64,000 nt of DNA from Bagarius yarrelli (Eukaryota > Chordata > Actinopteri > Siluriformes > Sisoridae). Location of the stretch: assembly GCA_005784505.1 (NCBI GenBank), contig VCAZ01000050.1, forward strand, positions 1,054,001 through 1,118,000, in the 5' to 3' direction. The first letter of the stretch is position 1. Each line of letters opens with the position of its first letter. The position numbers were made by a program, and so were the translations under genes. Shown piece by piece: positions 1-12,459 of this stretch. The notes beneath the pieces are model-generated. The model was not told the origin of the DNA. It worked only from the letters and a program-made list of their open reading frames with translations, and made no database searches.

Positions 1-2519
1 TCATTTTAACACGTATTTGTAATTTTATGAAAAAAAAGGAGATGTTTGGGTTTGCTGTTTGGTTCTTCTCCTCCCTTTTGCCTCGGGTTTGCTCATTACG
101 GATCTACATTTACATCCAGATGCTTTGTGACAGTATCAATGGTTAAAAAATGCAACCCGTAAATATATTCTGCACCTTTCTAATATGTTGCTCTATATTA
201 TTTATATTAACATAAAACTTTCAAACAAGCTACAAATGGCTTGGTTTTATTTCATTCGATAAAAATACAATCAAACAAATTTCTAATTAAAATCCCTTTT
301 TTATTCTATATATTTGCCTAATGTTATGTTATAGAGCAACAGTGAGAAATATGTTTCATGCAGTACTTAGTGTATCTGTTGTAGTTGGCTACAATTGCTG
401 GCCTCAACATAGTCCAAATACCCAAACTTATTAAACCACAATGCTACATGAAGGACATAATAAGCTTTTGTTCATATGCCTTTAGGGGAGAATTAGCTCG
501 TCTGTGTAGTTTATTGAGCTTATTACGTTCAGAAGGAAGCATGGAATGAACCGAATCTCCTGCATTACTGGATCCAATCTCAGTTGCCCTATACAGTATG
601 ACAATGTTCAGCTTTATTTCTTTAAAATCTCAAACAGCTGCTTTTAAAATGAAGGCAAAGGTACCAGTTTATTAGCTTTTTTTAACAGGTGGTTTGTATT
701 ATGATTTGAAACAAATGACTCAATTTTATGTTACATTCAACATCAAGAACGATCATTTTATAGAATTTATCACAGTCCAGCTGTTTCTATAACCATTTCT
801 CGGTTTGCCTTACGCTGTCGAGTTTCACTTTTGTGCCTTAGCCAACGTGTGACATCCCATAAACAGCCCTTCCATTGATGAGGTGCTAAGACCCTGATTG
901 ATGTCATGTGGGACATAAACAGCCCACACAAGGGCCACACATGATGGAAGAGTAGCAGGTGTAGTGAAACAAAAGAAAAACAGTCGTTCACACAGCACAG
1001 TAGCAAAGGCTAAGCTAACGGCCTGTGTGAAGCAGACAGTTTGGGCCGTCTTTTAGTCTTTTTAGAAAATACCTTGTAAATATTCACAAATTTTTAAGTC
1101 TTTGTGTTTCCCTGCCACCTCTGTTATGACTTTGTACATCAGCTACATGTGGTTTTTTTTTTTACTTTAGTGCTAGTTTGGCTAATCTGTATGTTTAAGT
1201 TGTTACCTGAGGAAAATTAAAAGTGAGGCTAAACGTGATGCATATTTTGGTTTATTTGTTTGCCGTCTATAAGCCAATTCTTTTTAAATTATAATTAAAG
1301 CCTTTGCACAAGCAACAATGGCCGCATCAATAGTTAATTAGTTATATCAGATTACTATTTTTTCTCCAAATTAAGCAAACTTATTAGCACATCACATTAA
1401 TCTCTGCGGTAATATATTTATTATTTGTTGAATCAATTATGCAACATTTCTTATACAATTTAAAAATTATTTTAACACACTTAAAATTTGGCGTTTGTTC
1501 TAGTCTGGTTAAGATTTCCACACCTTCTGAACCGAAATAGCAGGGTTCCAATCTGGATCCTTCTTTCCCACCAGATTGGGGCCTCAGCTAAAACAAAGTG
1601 GCCACGCTAGGCGCAGAGCTCCGGGGAGAGGATGAATTCAGCTGGTGAAAACGCTCTACAAAGAGCGTGCACCCGGAGCAGAATGGTGACGCAGTGGGAA
1701 TATACACCACTGAGCTTTACTCTGAATTCAGCTATTGACTACACAAGCAGGAATCTGCGTTAAATATCTGCATGATAAATGTTTAGTGCTCGACTGCTGT
1801 GTATTTGTCACTATCATTTTTGTGCCTTTCATACAAAACCTGACACAGTAACAGAACAAACCTTAGCAATTATCTTTATATAAGCACGCACACTAATATT
1901 CTTATGTTTATGTATCTCGTTTACATATATAAAATCTTTTTTTTCCTGTTGATGATAAAGGCAATGACACTATTATACATTGCTGAATATTTTGTAATTA
2001 TTATTATTCTATGAATTATTTTATTCGGAATAAGTGCGTGTCTGATTTAAAAGTAAAAACAGAAACAGGAAAAATGAAAATGATCGGGCAAAGGGTTAGC
2101 CATAATAATCACATTAATCATTAATCATCATCATTTTTCGTAACCAGCTTCTGAACAACTTTTACGTAATACGATTTAAGATAATGCTGAAATTTATATG
2201 AAATGGTAAAATACTGAATTTATAATCATTCAAATCTTTTACTTTGACCTTTTATGTTACTAACTAGTTTTAGGCTTAAACGTCAGTCCCACGTCTAATG
2301 CAGTCAGCACACTTTGCTGTGACACTTTAGGGGTTTCTAAGTCTTACTCTGATTGATTGGTGTGGACAAAATTTTGGAACATGTGTGTGTTGCATTTTTT
2401 AACGATCTGCCTGGAAACAACCCAAATCCGTCTATTGAAAAAAGTAAGATGTTGTGTTTTTCATCGATGGCATTAAACAAGATCGATTAAAAAGTGTTTT
2501 GCTTGAGGCACTTAGTAAC
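1..2519. other. Upstream non-coding DNA, no gene seen
   Basis: AT-rich single-copy-looking sequence. The only ORF of note (770-1006, minus) has no recognisable domain. A more GC-rich, non-repetitive part at about 1560-1740 has no coding signal. Confidence 0.6.
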
Positions 2520-2700
2520 ACCTATAAACATGACACAGCACAAAACAGGGGGACTCTTAATTTACAGATATTAATTAATCAGAGCGTTTTAGTGAGTTTT
2601 AATATTGTCTTTTTGATTTAATTTGGTAAAGCTGCTTTGATACAATTTCTTTTGTTAAAAAGTGCTATAGAAATAAAGGTGACTTAACTTGACTTGACAA
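2520..2700 (+). repeat. Interspersed repeat, + copy of a two-copy family
   Basis: Its end (tgctatagaaataaaggtga) is the reverse complement of 6483-6520 with one mismatch. The same holds for the 'aagctgctttga' segment. I do not know the family name; it resembles common teleost repeats ending in 'tgacttgacttga'. Confidence 0.55.
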
Positions 2701-2803
2701 AATATTATTTAGATATTATTTAGCTGTCAGTCATATGTCCTCTTGGGCGGGACATAGCCATTCAAAACAGCCAAGAGTCCCAGACCTTCTGCCGTATCAG
2801 TAA

Positions 2804-2806
<3 letters not shown>

Positions 2807-2874
<68 letters not shown>

Positions 2875-2913
2875 ATATATAGTCAATCAGTTATATATAT
2901 TATATATATATGC
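2807..2913. repeat. (TA)n microsatellite
   Basis: About 75 bp of near-pure TA with a second short block after a 12-bp gap. Flanking unique sequence shows no gene. Confidence 0.95.
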
Positions 2914-2999
2914 TATACTTACTAACTAACTAAATTGTCAGTCATGTTTGTCACTACGTTTAAAGGTAAATGAGTTTGTTATTTGTAGTATTAATCCCA

Positions 3000-3440
3000 A
3001 AAAGCTGTGTGTCCAAAAGTTTTTGGACACTACCCCCACACCCATGTATGTGTGTCTTCCCGAGCTGTTGCCACAGACTTCAGATCACACAGTATTTTAG
3101 AATGTCTATATTCATCATTACATTATTTCTTCACTGGAAATAAGGAGACTCAAACCTGACAATACTCCTGTGCAAAAAAAAAAACCCTGAACTCCACAAA
3201 GTTATATGCTGTTACACTTGGAGTAAAAGTTCTCGAGTGTTTTGCACACAGCCATGACCTTAACCCTATTATAGATTTCTGGTTTGAACTGGAGCATCAA
3301 CAGCACCCCAGATCTCCTTACCCAACAGACCTAATCTCATAATAGGGTTAGAGTGGGACTAAATCTGGAAAAGAATGTTTAGAAAACACATATGGATGTG
3401 ATGCTTGGGTGTCTCAATTTTTGTCCATATAGTGTACATT
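3000..3440 (+). mobile_element. Decayed Tc1/mariner-derived element
   Basis: It starts near 'gtccaaaagtttttggacac' and ends near 'tgtccatatagtgtacat', a typical pair of ends for this teleost family. An inner segment reads HDLNPIIDFWFELE, a decayed form of the PDLNPIEHLWDELE part of Tc1-type transposases. Non-functional. Confidence 0.6.
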
Positions 3441-3489
3441 TCAAAACAATATATACATAAAAATCTATAGGATAATGAATTGCATTGTA

Positions 3490-3636
3490 AATGAATAAAA
3501 ATAAAAATAAAAAAAAGGAAAAGAGCAGGAAAGAAAGAAAGACAAGAAAGAAAAAAGAAACAAACCAAGCAATAACAAAGAAGAAAAAAGAAAAAACAGG
3601 AAAAACGAGAAAAAGAACCCGAAAGAAAAGAAAGAC

Positions 3637-3671
<35 letters not shown>

Positions 3672-3949
3672 AGGAAAAGACACCAAAAAAAAAAAAGAAA
3701 GACCCCCGCCCCCCAAAAGAAACGAAAGAAAAGAAAAAGAAGAGAAAGAAAGAAAGAAAGACGTGAATTTGAAAGAAAGAAAGAAAGAAAGAAAGAAAGA
3801 AAAAAAATGAAAGTAAAAGAACCAAGAAAAAAGAAAGAAAGAAAGAAAGAAAGACAGGAATAAAAGAACCAACGAATAAAAGAAAAAAGAAAGACAGATA
3901 AAAAAGAACCTCAAAGAAGGACAGAAAGAAGGAAAGAAGAAGGAATTAA

Positions 3950-3985
<36 letters not shown>

Positions 3986-3990
3986 AATTA
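3490..3990. repeat. Long (GAAA)n-type polypurine tract
   Basis: About 500 bp with nearly all purines on the + strand, made of impure GAAA units with interruptions. The Lys/Arg-rich and Phe/Ser-rich ORFs on the two strands are by-products of this composition. Confidence 0.95.
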
Positions 3991-4187
3991 AAAGGACGGA
4001 ATAGGAATTGTGAGCCATCCTAATAAACTAATTTAAATTCTGATTGCTGCTGCTTGTGGCTGCATTTCATACCATAGTTAGAGGAAGTAAAAAAAGTTAT
4101 ATAATAATATATATATCTCTACTTCGACAATTGTTTTGCATCCTTGAGGTAATTATGGACCATCAACTGTCCTTTTCCTAACATGTT

Positions 4188-4400
4188 ACTAACTTGACAC
4201 GGTTCTTGTTTCTCTACTGCAACTCGCTCCTGGCAGGTCTACCTGTGAGCACAATTCATCCCCTGCAGATGATTCAGAATGCAGCTGCAGGAGTTGTTTT
4301 TAACCTCCCAAAATTTTCACACATCACCTGGCGTCCAGTAGCTGCATGCATCAAATTCAAACCACTGATGTTTGTCCACAAAATCACTCCTCACATTGCA
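4188..4400 (+). pseudogene. Fragment of a LINE retrotransposon ORF2 C-terminal region
   Basis: The frame from 4194 reads YCNSLLAGLPVSTIHPLQMI, then QNAAAGVVFNLPKFSH and PVAACIKFKPL. This is the segment downstream of the reverse transcriptase domain in L2-like fish LINEs (usually YCNSLLAGLP...IQNAAARLV...LHWLPVAARI). About seven residues before the second part are missing, so the copy is dead. A SINE/LINE-type tail (ggtgtctgccaaatgctc) follows at about 4484. Confidence 0.72.
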
Positions 4401-6380
4401 TTTTCCCTGTTCTGGCATTAAGATGGTAAAATGAACTTTCCATCAATGTCAGAACTTCTCGTGTACCTGGCAGTTTCTCGGATGAGGGTGTCTGCCAAAT
4501 GCTCTACTTTTCATTCTATAAAGCATCGTTCAAGCTTTTACTTCTTTTTAATTTATTTCTTATCACTGGGAAAGTGTAATATCTCTTAAGCCACATAAGG
4601 TAACTGCTGTGGGGAATTGTAAAGGGTACAAACGGCAGTGTTTTGGAAGCCTGCGCGTAAAGATAAAGGACTTGTGGATTAGCAAACCGCAAAACTGAAA
4701 CTATTAGGAATCCACACCAATACACAGTGAAGCTCAATGGAGAAGTTGGCTTCTTTTTTTCCCTTGCCTTTATCCTCTTTTTTTTTTTTTACACTGTGGT
4801 ATCCACAGCCACTTTTTCACCGTCCTTTCTTTACGGCTCTTTCGTCTTCCCACCACCAGGAAAGTTCCTCCCCATTGTGTTTCGTCATGGTGAAAGAATT
4901 TCTGAAGTGAAAGTATTGTGGGAGAATTTGAACTGAATCCGGGATTATGTGCTACTACTGCTTCCTCTGACTCATCCCCACACATTAACATGGTGAAAGA
5001 CCAGCGTTGTAGAACGTAAACGTAATGAATATTCGGGACTGGTGAGTCAGACTCGATGACAAAGCAGGTGACGGTGTTTTGGGGCAATAAAAAGGTGTTG
5101 AGTTATTTTCAGTCAGTGAGAAGTTAAATAAACTCAGAGGTCTTTGCTTGCTCTGGCATTTATTCCATCCACAATCCAGCCGTCTGTCCGAACGCTGGCA
5201 AACTCGCCAGAGTGAAGAGACCACGACAGGAATTTCCCACACCTCTCCTCTGCTGAAGGGGTCTTGGAGGGGAGACGGAATAAGAGAAAGAGACCTAACT
5301 GTCTGAATGGGGGTTTGATTCGGACAAGGAGGAGTTCTCCTGTGGAAAAAAGGGGCGTTGGAGTGGAAAAAAAAAAGAAAAACAATGTTGCAAGAAAAGA
5401 AAGAACACAACAGTGAGTTTCATGGTTTGAAAAAAGGAAAAAAAGTCTGCAGGTTTTTGTGCGATGGCCAGTGAATCGAGCGCTTCCTTCTACTCCGCTG
5501 ATTCTCTCTGTTTCCCTTACAACACACTTACTCACACACACACACACACACACACTCCACACCCATCGCTTCTGTGTGCAGCTACAAAGAAAGGCAATTA
5601 GCATTTCAGCCAGGCTCAACTGGCTATGGCTGATGAAGTAATAAGCTTTATCATTTTTTTCCACATGCAGGCTGCCGTTTGTGAGGCTGGTCCTCGTTTA
5701 ATCCTATAAAAGTACTTTTCTCCTCCCCTCCAGACACTGTTTATCACAATAGCTAATCGGTCATGGAGCTCTGCGGCTCTAGAAGCATTCACAATGTAAA
5801 ATTCAATGGGATCTTTTTTTGTGTGTGTGTTCGCAGCTCGCGAATTGAGAGTAAAGAAAAGTCATTGTGTTTCGAGGGGAAAAGAATAGGAGATGCCTTT
5901 AGAACAAGCCGAACTGGGCGGACGGCAAACTAGAGACAATTCCAACCCCTATTTTTTCACTCCCTTTACTCTCTAGTCAGTGCAGACTTGATTGACAGTC
6001 GGTCCTTACAAGAAAGGTGATCACAACACTCGTATAAAAACGATATATGACAGAGCCGTTCCTGCATTCTTAAACTAAGTTCTTTATGCCTCTCAACAGA
6101 ACGACATCTGCTCCCACTCAGACCTCTCAGCACTCGCCGTGTTTAAACATACACAAACACATACTCGCGCTTTTTTTACTCGCGCTCTAATTGTAGGTTC
6201 TCTACATGGTCCAAAAATAAGAATGTTTGGGCAGGGTTCTGCCAAATTAGTGTGTAACCGATAAAAACTGAGGGGTTCCAAATCGACCCACAAATGGTCA
6301 GCAGGCCAACACCTTAACCACTAAGCCACCACTTCCCCCATTAAGATCATTTAGTAGCCTCATTTATCCAAGGTCATTTA
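4401..6380. other. Upstream non-coding DNA with (CA)n at 5531-5554
   Basis: No gene seen. The minus ORFs at 4985-5664 run through CA and poly-A stretches and look spurious. A SINE-head remnant (aacaccttaaccactaagcc) lies at about 6308-6335. The possible regulatory stretch at 5580-6000 is listed separately. Confidence 0.5.
5580..6000. promoter_or_regulatory. Candidate conserved non-coding element (unproven)
   Basis: This stretch is non-repetitive and of balanced composition in an otherwise AT-rich, repeat-laden region. It holds homeodomain-like cores (caattagc at about 5597, agctaatcgg at about 5751) and a perfect PBX-MEIS/PREP composite site TGATTGACAG at 5989-5998. Conservation cannot be judged from one sequence. 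Confidence 0.25.
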
Positions 6381-6386
6381 GGTTTA

Positions 6387-6417
6387 GATCTATCTATCTA
6401 TCTATCTATCTATCTAT
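6387..6417. repeat. (ATCT)n microsatellite
   Basis: About seven tetranucleotide units, pure. Confidence 0.9.
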
Positions 6418-6482
6418 ATTGAATACTGAGCTATGATTGTCCTGTATCATGCAAGTTAAGGGAATTGAGGTGGTACATTGAT

Positions 6483-6650
6483 ATGTCAAGTTAAGTCACT
6501 TTTATTTCTATAGCAATTATTAACAACAGAGATTGTGTCAAAGCAGCTTTACAAAATCGAATAAAATAAGATAATACAGTAAATACTCACTAAAACACCC
6601 AGTTTAATTAATATCTGTAAATTAAGCTAAGCAGGCCAGAGGCGACAGCA
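6483..6650 (-). repeat. Interspersed repeat, minus copy of the 2520-2700 family
   Basis: Reverse-complement match to 2520-2700, including the 'taagtcacttttatttctat' end and the 'caaagcagcttt' core. Confidence 0.55.
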
Positions 6651-6797
6651 GAAAAAAAACTCCATCAGTGACAAAATAGAAAAAAAAACAGGCTTAGTCA
6701 GACAAAATCAGACAAATCAGAAGGTTATTTTAATGCAGAAGGTAAAATTTAATTTTAAATAAAGTTTCTGTAGTCTTGTCTGGATGGCCGTCTAGAA

Positions 6798-7173
6798 CAG
6801 TGGTTTGAGACCCCCTTTTCCCCAAGAAAATATTTTAGGCCCCTCCTTCACATTTAATAATATTATCACTCTTTCCTGTATTGCACTGTGACCCAAACTG
6901 GTGAGAGCTTTCTCACCTGGATATACTATGCCTGGGTCATTACTATCAGCTGCTAAAGGAGAATCAGTGAGACTCGCTCGTTTTTTGTGGGGGACAAATT
7001 ACATATTTGTCCATTTATGGTCAACCAGGGGATCATGGATACACTTAGCTAATGCAATATGATAATTTTCCTTAATGGTCACTGCTCGACACTTTTCAAA
7101 ATATGACGCGACCCCCCACAGAGCTCGCTGAGGCTCCCTTGTGGGTTGGGAACCCCCCTGCTGGGGACCCCTG
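6798..7173. mobile_element. Non-autonomous hAT-like element
   Basis: It begins cagtggtttgagaccc and ends tggggacccctg, in the style of hAT 'cagtggttctcaa...' elements. The flanks gtctagaa (6790-6797) and gtctagat (7174-7181) look like an 8-bp target-site duplication with one mismatch. No transposase frame. Confidence 0.6.
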
Positions 7174-7181
7174 GTCTAGAT

Positions 7182-7527
7182 AACAAGGTCATCACTGGGA
7201 AGCTGTCTCTAGGGATCGGGTGGCAAAGGTGAGCTGGGAATACAAAAGAAACAGACTTATGCTAGTGTAGCTGCCATTCTACTTACGATACACAAATACA
7301 TTGTGTGTTATTGTCGGTGTTCCCATTTCCATTTGACCTGATTATTATTGCAGCCTAACAAACCAGATTTGGCTAATGAAAGTGTGTGTATGTATGTTTT
7401 GTGTTTGCCAGGTTAAAGAGATGGGTCTTAAATTTAATTTTAAACTGACAGATTGTGTCTGCCTCCCGAACATTAGAGGTGTCAGCATATTTAGTATAAT
7501 TGTTCAACTGTGGTTAAAAATTCAATT

Positions 7528-7563
<36 letters not shown>

Positions 7564-8814
7564 ATGCCAGTAAAAGAAATAAAAATGTTTTCTTCTCTTC
7601 CAGTAAAAAACAAAATGTCAGTACAGTGTTCTCACTGCTCGGTAAATGATGGAGGAGCTGGTTGTTATTACATGGTCATTACACTATTTTTGCTTTGATG
7701 GTTTTTCTTGTGTACACATATTGAGGAAGAAAGTTCTGTAGTTTTTGTGGTAATAAAATAAGTTTTTGTTTTACTGCCTGCAAAAAATATTCATGGTTAG
7801 AAGCGTTGGCATGTCTTGAGTACAATTATTCATGCTGTCTTTTTGCTCATCTCTCTGAAATTTGCTAAAAATCAAAGCAACATTTAGATGTCTTCTGTCT
7901 TTAACTTTCCCAGTTATAAAAAAGTAATGTTTTTTTTAGGGAATAATGGGACACAGCGCAGATGGAGGACAACTTTGCTCACACTAATATTTTTTTTGCA
8001 CACAGCTTTTCGTTTCAAACCAATCAAAAATCAATATATCAGGTCGGGTCGGAAAATGTTGAGACTCCAGTCGAGTTCCTATATCCCCCACTTGTCTCCG
8101 CGCAGGTGCACATTGGTCGGCAGACGGAAAGCTGCAGAAATGATGCTTTCCCCCTCTTTCCAGTTGTGTTTTTCTCGGTGTGGAGGTGATACAAGCAAAT
8201 ATAGTCAATTTGAGTTGATAACATCCATTTCTCATGAACTACCATGCAATGTGAACTAATTATTGTGTAGAAAGATTGTGTGTTGAAAATTAAATAAATC
8301 CAAAAATGAACTATTGAAAATTGTGTGTAAAACAAGTACAATAAATCCATAACAGCAGGGATAGCAATGTATAGCTACTTCAGCATGACTTGAACAGCCT
8401 TTACTTGCTGAGTCACCAAGAATCAGCTTAGACCAACATGACCTTAAAAGACGTGCGTGGTTTGATCTCTGGAGATCGTATAGCACCAAATCTTCTAATC
8501 TTAAGTAACTTATCTTCCTTCTGTGGATATCTAAGCATTTAATTTTACTTTGTCAAGATCCTCAATGCCCCCTCAGTAGTTTAACTAGCCTTATTAATAA
8601 AGCTTATAAAGATTGATTTAATAAAACATGGCCAGAAAAATCCCTTATGACTGCAAATTCTCATTCACAAGTCACAAAATGTATAAATGATTAATTATGT
8701 TCCTGTTCAATTCTTATAACATCGTCAGTCAAGTTTTCACAAAAGTAAAGAGACCATGAATTAAAAGACAAGTGTATAATATCCATTACACTTAAAACTT
8801 TTTTACTCTACAGC
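7182..8814. other. Upstream non-coding DNA with (GA)n at 7529-7561
   Basis: No gene recognised. The ORFs at 7888-8489 on both strands overlap one another and show no domain, so they are taken as chance. Confidence 0.5.
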
Positions 8815-8817
8815 TGA

Positions 8818-8940
8818 GCAAATAGGTGTTAAGGGCCTTGCTTGGGAGCCCAGCGGTGACAACTTGGTGGTGCTGGGAATCAAACCCCAATCTTCCAATT
8901 AGCAGTCCAACACCTTAACCACTGCGCTACCACTTACAAT
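8818..8940 (-). mobile_element. tRNA-headed teleost SINE, partial
   Basis: Reverse-oriented copy: gttaagggccttgc, ggtggtgctgggaatc and the head complement cagtccaacaccttaaccac. The tail (ggcagacgcccttatcc) is missing. Confidence 0.75.
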
Positions 8941-9474
8941 GTCGAAACATTTTATCTGACACTTACTATCCATCCTACCAGACTCAACTCTAAGAGACTT
9001 GTGCCTCTTACAAGCTTTCACACCCTACATTAAGTGAGCACCAGCACCCTGAAACATCCCCACACACACATGGGTTGCTCAGCACTGGCTGTGAAGGTTT
9101 AGTGATTGAATAATTGATGCTAAGATTACAGATCCTAGGGGTAACCCAAGAGGCAGGGACTGGGCTACAGAGCAAGGTCGTAACCATACACTTCATCACA
9201 TCTTCAGCCAGTTGATATACTGTAATTGCTTAAGTCTCAGTTACATTACGGTCATGGCTGCCATATGAACCAACTGCCAAGTCACCTTTGACGGCCCAGG
9301 GTTCAAAACCTTCCCTTGTGTATTACATATGGTACCAATCTTTAGATATGTATGTATAAATTTCCAGTAAAATCGACTCCCCAGAGTTACCAAGGGGCAT
9401 GATTACTCTTTTGATTTATGCAGCTTGATCTGCATCCTAGCATGAGCAAACAGGCATATAAAAAAAGGGTTAGT

Positions 9475-9810
9475 TCCTAGTGATGGGTCATCCTTGAACG
9501 ATTTGAATGAATCTCTAATATGACTCAGGGAGCTCTTTCCAGCTCAGACTGCATTGGTTACGAATATTGTGTTGTCACGTAAAGTACGAACGACTTAAAC
9601 CCGAAGACTCGAGAGATGAATCAGTTTTTTATTGTTTGTAGTGTGATCAAGGTTTGGGTAAGTAGTAGATGTGTTACTATTAATGCGAATTTTACTTAGA
9701 TTTAGCTAAAATGAACAAAATTAATGAAATGATTTGAAAAAAAAGATTTATTTATTTTTCTAAACGAGACTCAAAGGTCCAAGTCGGTAAAAAAATAAAT
9801 AAAACAGTAT
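9475..9810. repeat. Probable DNA-transposon remnant
   Basis: 'cctagtgatgggtcatcc...gaacgatttgaatgaatc' and later 'gagactcaaaggtccaagtc' resemble a widespread teleost element with ends like tagtgatgggtcgttc. Ends are unclear. Confidence 0.35.
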
Positions 9811-11159
9811 CAAAGTAAACCTAAGCATTCAGCGATGAAAAATAAAGGACATGAAGAAACCAAGAATTATTTGTGCATAAATAGAAGTCTTTAAGCCTGT
9901 ACAAAATCCTAAGCACTGATTATTATTTTCACTGTCTGAAAACAATTAGTGTTTCCCTAACCCCGTCCTGGGGTAGACCTACACCGACTGTTGTAGTGTT
10001 TTTCCAACACCCACAGCAGCTGACTCAGCTCTTCAGCTTTTTAACAAGCCCTTCTAGAAGTTATTGGGATTGTTAAAGCAAGTAAAATACTAAAATGTGC
10101 AGTAAAGTTGTACACACATTTTAGAATTGGAAAACATGTGTATGGTAAACAGCTCATGCTACAGTACCTGTCACACTTGCTTGCAAGGACCACGTTGACC
10201 TCACTTGTTGGCAGAGGCATCTCAGGAATTTTCCCATTCACACTAAGACATCAGCATAATAGCTGGTCCTGGGGTCAGTCAAAGAGTCAGGCTGCCAGGT
10301 TCTTGGCTGCATTGGGGCCTCCTGGTTACTGATAAAGTGTCTGATGTGACTTTGGCCAGTGTGCCCCGTGGTGGTCTGGCAGACGATGAGGGGATCCACA
10401 TAGAGTCTTTATTTATCGGTGTCAAGAAGCTTTGGTGAAGCTCCCATGGTGACTTTTTGGATGACGGATGGCTTGGTTTCCTCCAATGAACTATTACAAA
10501 AGTGACAGATCTGAAATGTCTTGTGTTCTTGGCATGATCTAAAAATCAGACAACGGGAAACCTAAAGACAGTGAAAGATAAAAACCATTGGAAAACCGTG
10601 CGCTAATCAATTATTTTTGATCTAGGGCTTTGTTTAGGCTTTCTTTTAGAAAAAAAAACATAAACATAGACAGCATTGTATTATGTTTTAACATATTCAT
10701 ATTAAACACTGAGGTCATGATGTCATTTTACTTTCTAAACAGCTTTTTCTGTTGTTATATAATTAAAAGTATTTCTACTATTTATATTGCTTTTGGAACC
10801 TACATCCTACAACTTATCCTTGGTTACACTTTTCAATAAAAAAACTCATAATGTAGAAATAGATAGTAAAAAGGTCACTATAACAATCTTTATCAGCCCA
10901 TCAGCTGTAAATAAGGTGAGCCTGTCGAACTAAATATCTGTAAAGTGACTTGTGACTGTTATATCAAATGTATTATATCAAATTTAGTGTTCTGTGTTGA
11001 TGTACCCTAGCAATAATACATATTCCTATAAGAATACAAAAAACACAGGCTTAATATGGATAAAGTTATTACAATTACACTTTTTTGTTGTGATTGGTTT
11101 GTCCTTGGCCAATAAAAGCTGTCAGTCTCATGGTCTGCTTATACAAGACTCCTAGGCCT
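9811..11159. other. Upstream non-coding DNA, no gene seen
   Basis: The ORFs at 10041-10332 and 10630-10839 have no domain and no partner exon. Nothing else stands out. Confidence 0.5.
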
Positions 11160-11512
11160 TAGTGTTTAGCACTGTTGCCTCACAGCAAGGTCTCAGGTTC
11201 GTATCCCCTGCAGGGGTCTTTCTGTGTGAAGTTTACATGGTTTTCCTGTCCTCCGGGTACTCCAGTTTCCTACCACAGTCCAAAAACATGTGTTCCTAAA
11301 GTGATTGTTAATTCTAAATTGCCCAATAGGAGTGAGTGTGAGTGTGTGTGTGGTTGTTTATCTGTATGTGGCACTGTGATAGACTTGCGACCTGTCCAGG
11401 GTTACCCCTGCCTTTTACCCAATGACAGCTAGGATAGACTCCAGCAAATCCCAGTGATCCTAATTAGGAATAAGTGGGTATAGAGAATGGATGGATGGAT
11501 GTAATCAAACTG
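11160..11512 (+). mobile_element. SINE-like element of the 'cctcacagcaag...atggatggatg' family
   Basis: It has a tRNA-like head (gcactgttgcctcacagcaa), then 'cctccgggtactccagtttcc', 'gacctgtccagggttacccctg' and a ggatggatggat tail. This is a widespread teleost element. Confidence 0.7.
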
Positions 11513-12231
11513 ATGGCCCTTTTATAAAAGCATACATTTCTGCCTTATGTATGTTTATGTATCCATTTTTACCCAGAATATAGCAGCGATATTCATTTCC
11601 AGTTCATGAGAGGAGATACAGTGAATAGGAAACATTTATCTCCTCACTATCTGCTGACCACAATCCCACAAAACTATTTGATAAATGAAAGAATCATTAG
11701 TGGAATAATCGTTTATGGCACTTTGATAAAAAACCCCTCTCAGCACTTAATACTCTTGTGACCTGAATTAGCCCAAAATGGTCTACCAGAAATGGAACAT
11801 ATGAAGAAGTGGTTAAATGTTCAACTTTCCTAAGCAATCTCCTTGCTGCCGAAATAAATAAATAAGATACATGCACTCATTTATACTAACGCAAGGACAT
11901 GTTCGTACACACTATAAGCTGTTTGTTTTGCTAACCATGACAACTGCTGGGTAACATATTAGTCAAGTACAGTGATCATTTTTTTCCAAACCAAATGAGG
12001 AAAAAGACAACAAACATGATGTAGAAGGTCATGATCTTTTTAAAAAACATAATAGAGCAAATAGAAGATCTTAAATGAAGCTTTACGGAACTGTACTGAT
12101 TATAATACTCTTATATAAAAGTTCTAACTTTTGTGTTTTTCTGTATTTCTTATACATTTACAGTAATCAGAACAATCATATTTAGAATGTTCATTTTGTG
12201 ATAAATGTAAGATTGATTAGTGATTCCAAAT

Positions 12232-12378
12232 TGCATATTGGTGCGTGTGTAAGTGTGTGTGGTTGTCTGTCTGTATGTGACCCCTGCCCTTCACCCAGTG
12301 ACAGCTGAGATAGACTCCAGCAAATCCTTGTGACCCTCATTAGGAATAAACGGGTATAGACAATAAATGGATGGATGC
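12232..12378 (+). mobile_element. 5'-truncated copy of the 11160-11512 family
   Basis: It shares 'cacccagtgacagct', 'agatagactccagcaaatcc' and the 'aatggatggatg' end with 11160-11512. Confidence 0.7.
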
Positions 12379-12459
12379 TTGTTCAATTACAGATAATCAA
12401 AACGATAAGATTTAGAATGTTCATTTTTTGATAAATGCCTTATTTGGTCAAAGGTTTGT

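Noticed and set aside
3359..3914. Lys-rich (+) and Phe/Ser-rich (-) ORFs
   Set aside because: Products of the GAAA purine tract; low complexity only.
4985..5664. Minus ORFs of 141 and 176 codons
   Set aside because: They run through CA and A runs and have no domain or splice partners. Composition explains them.
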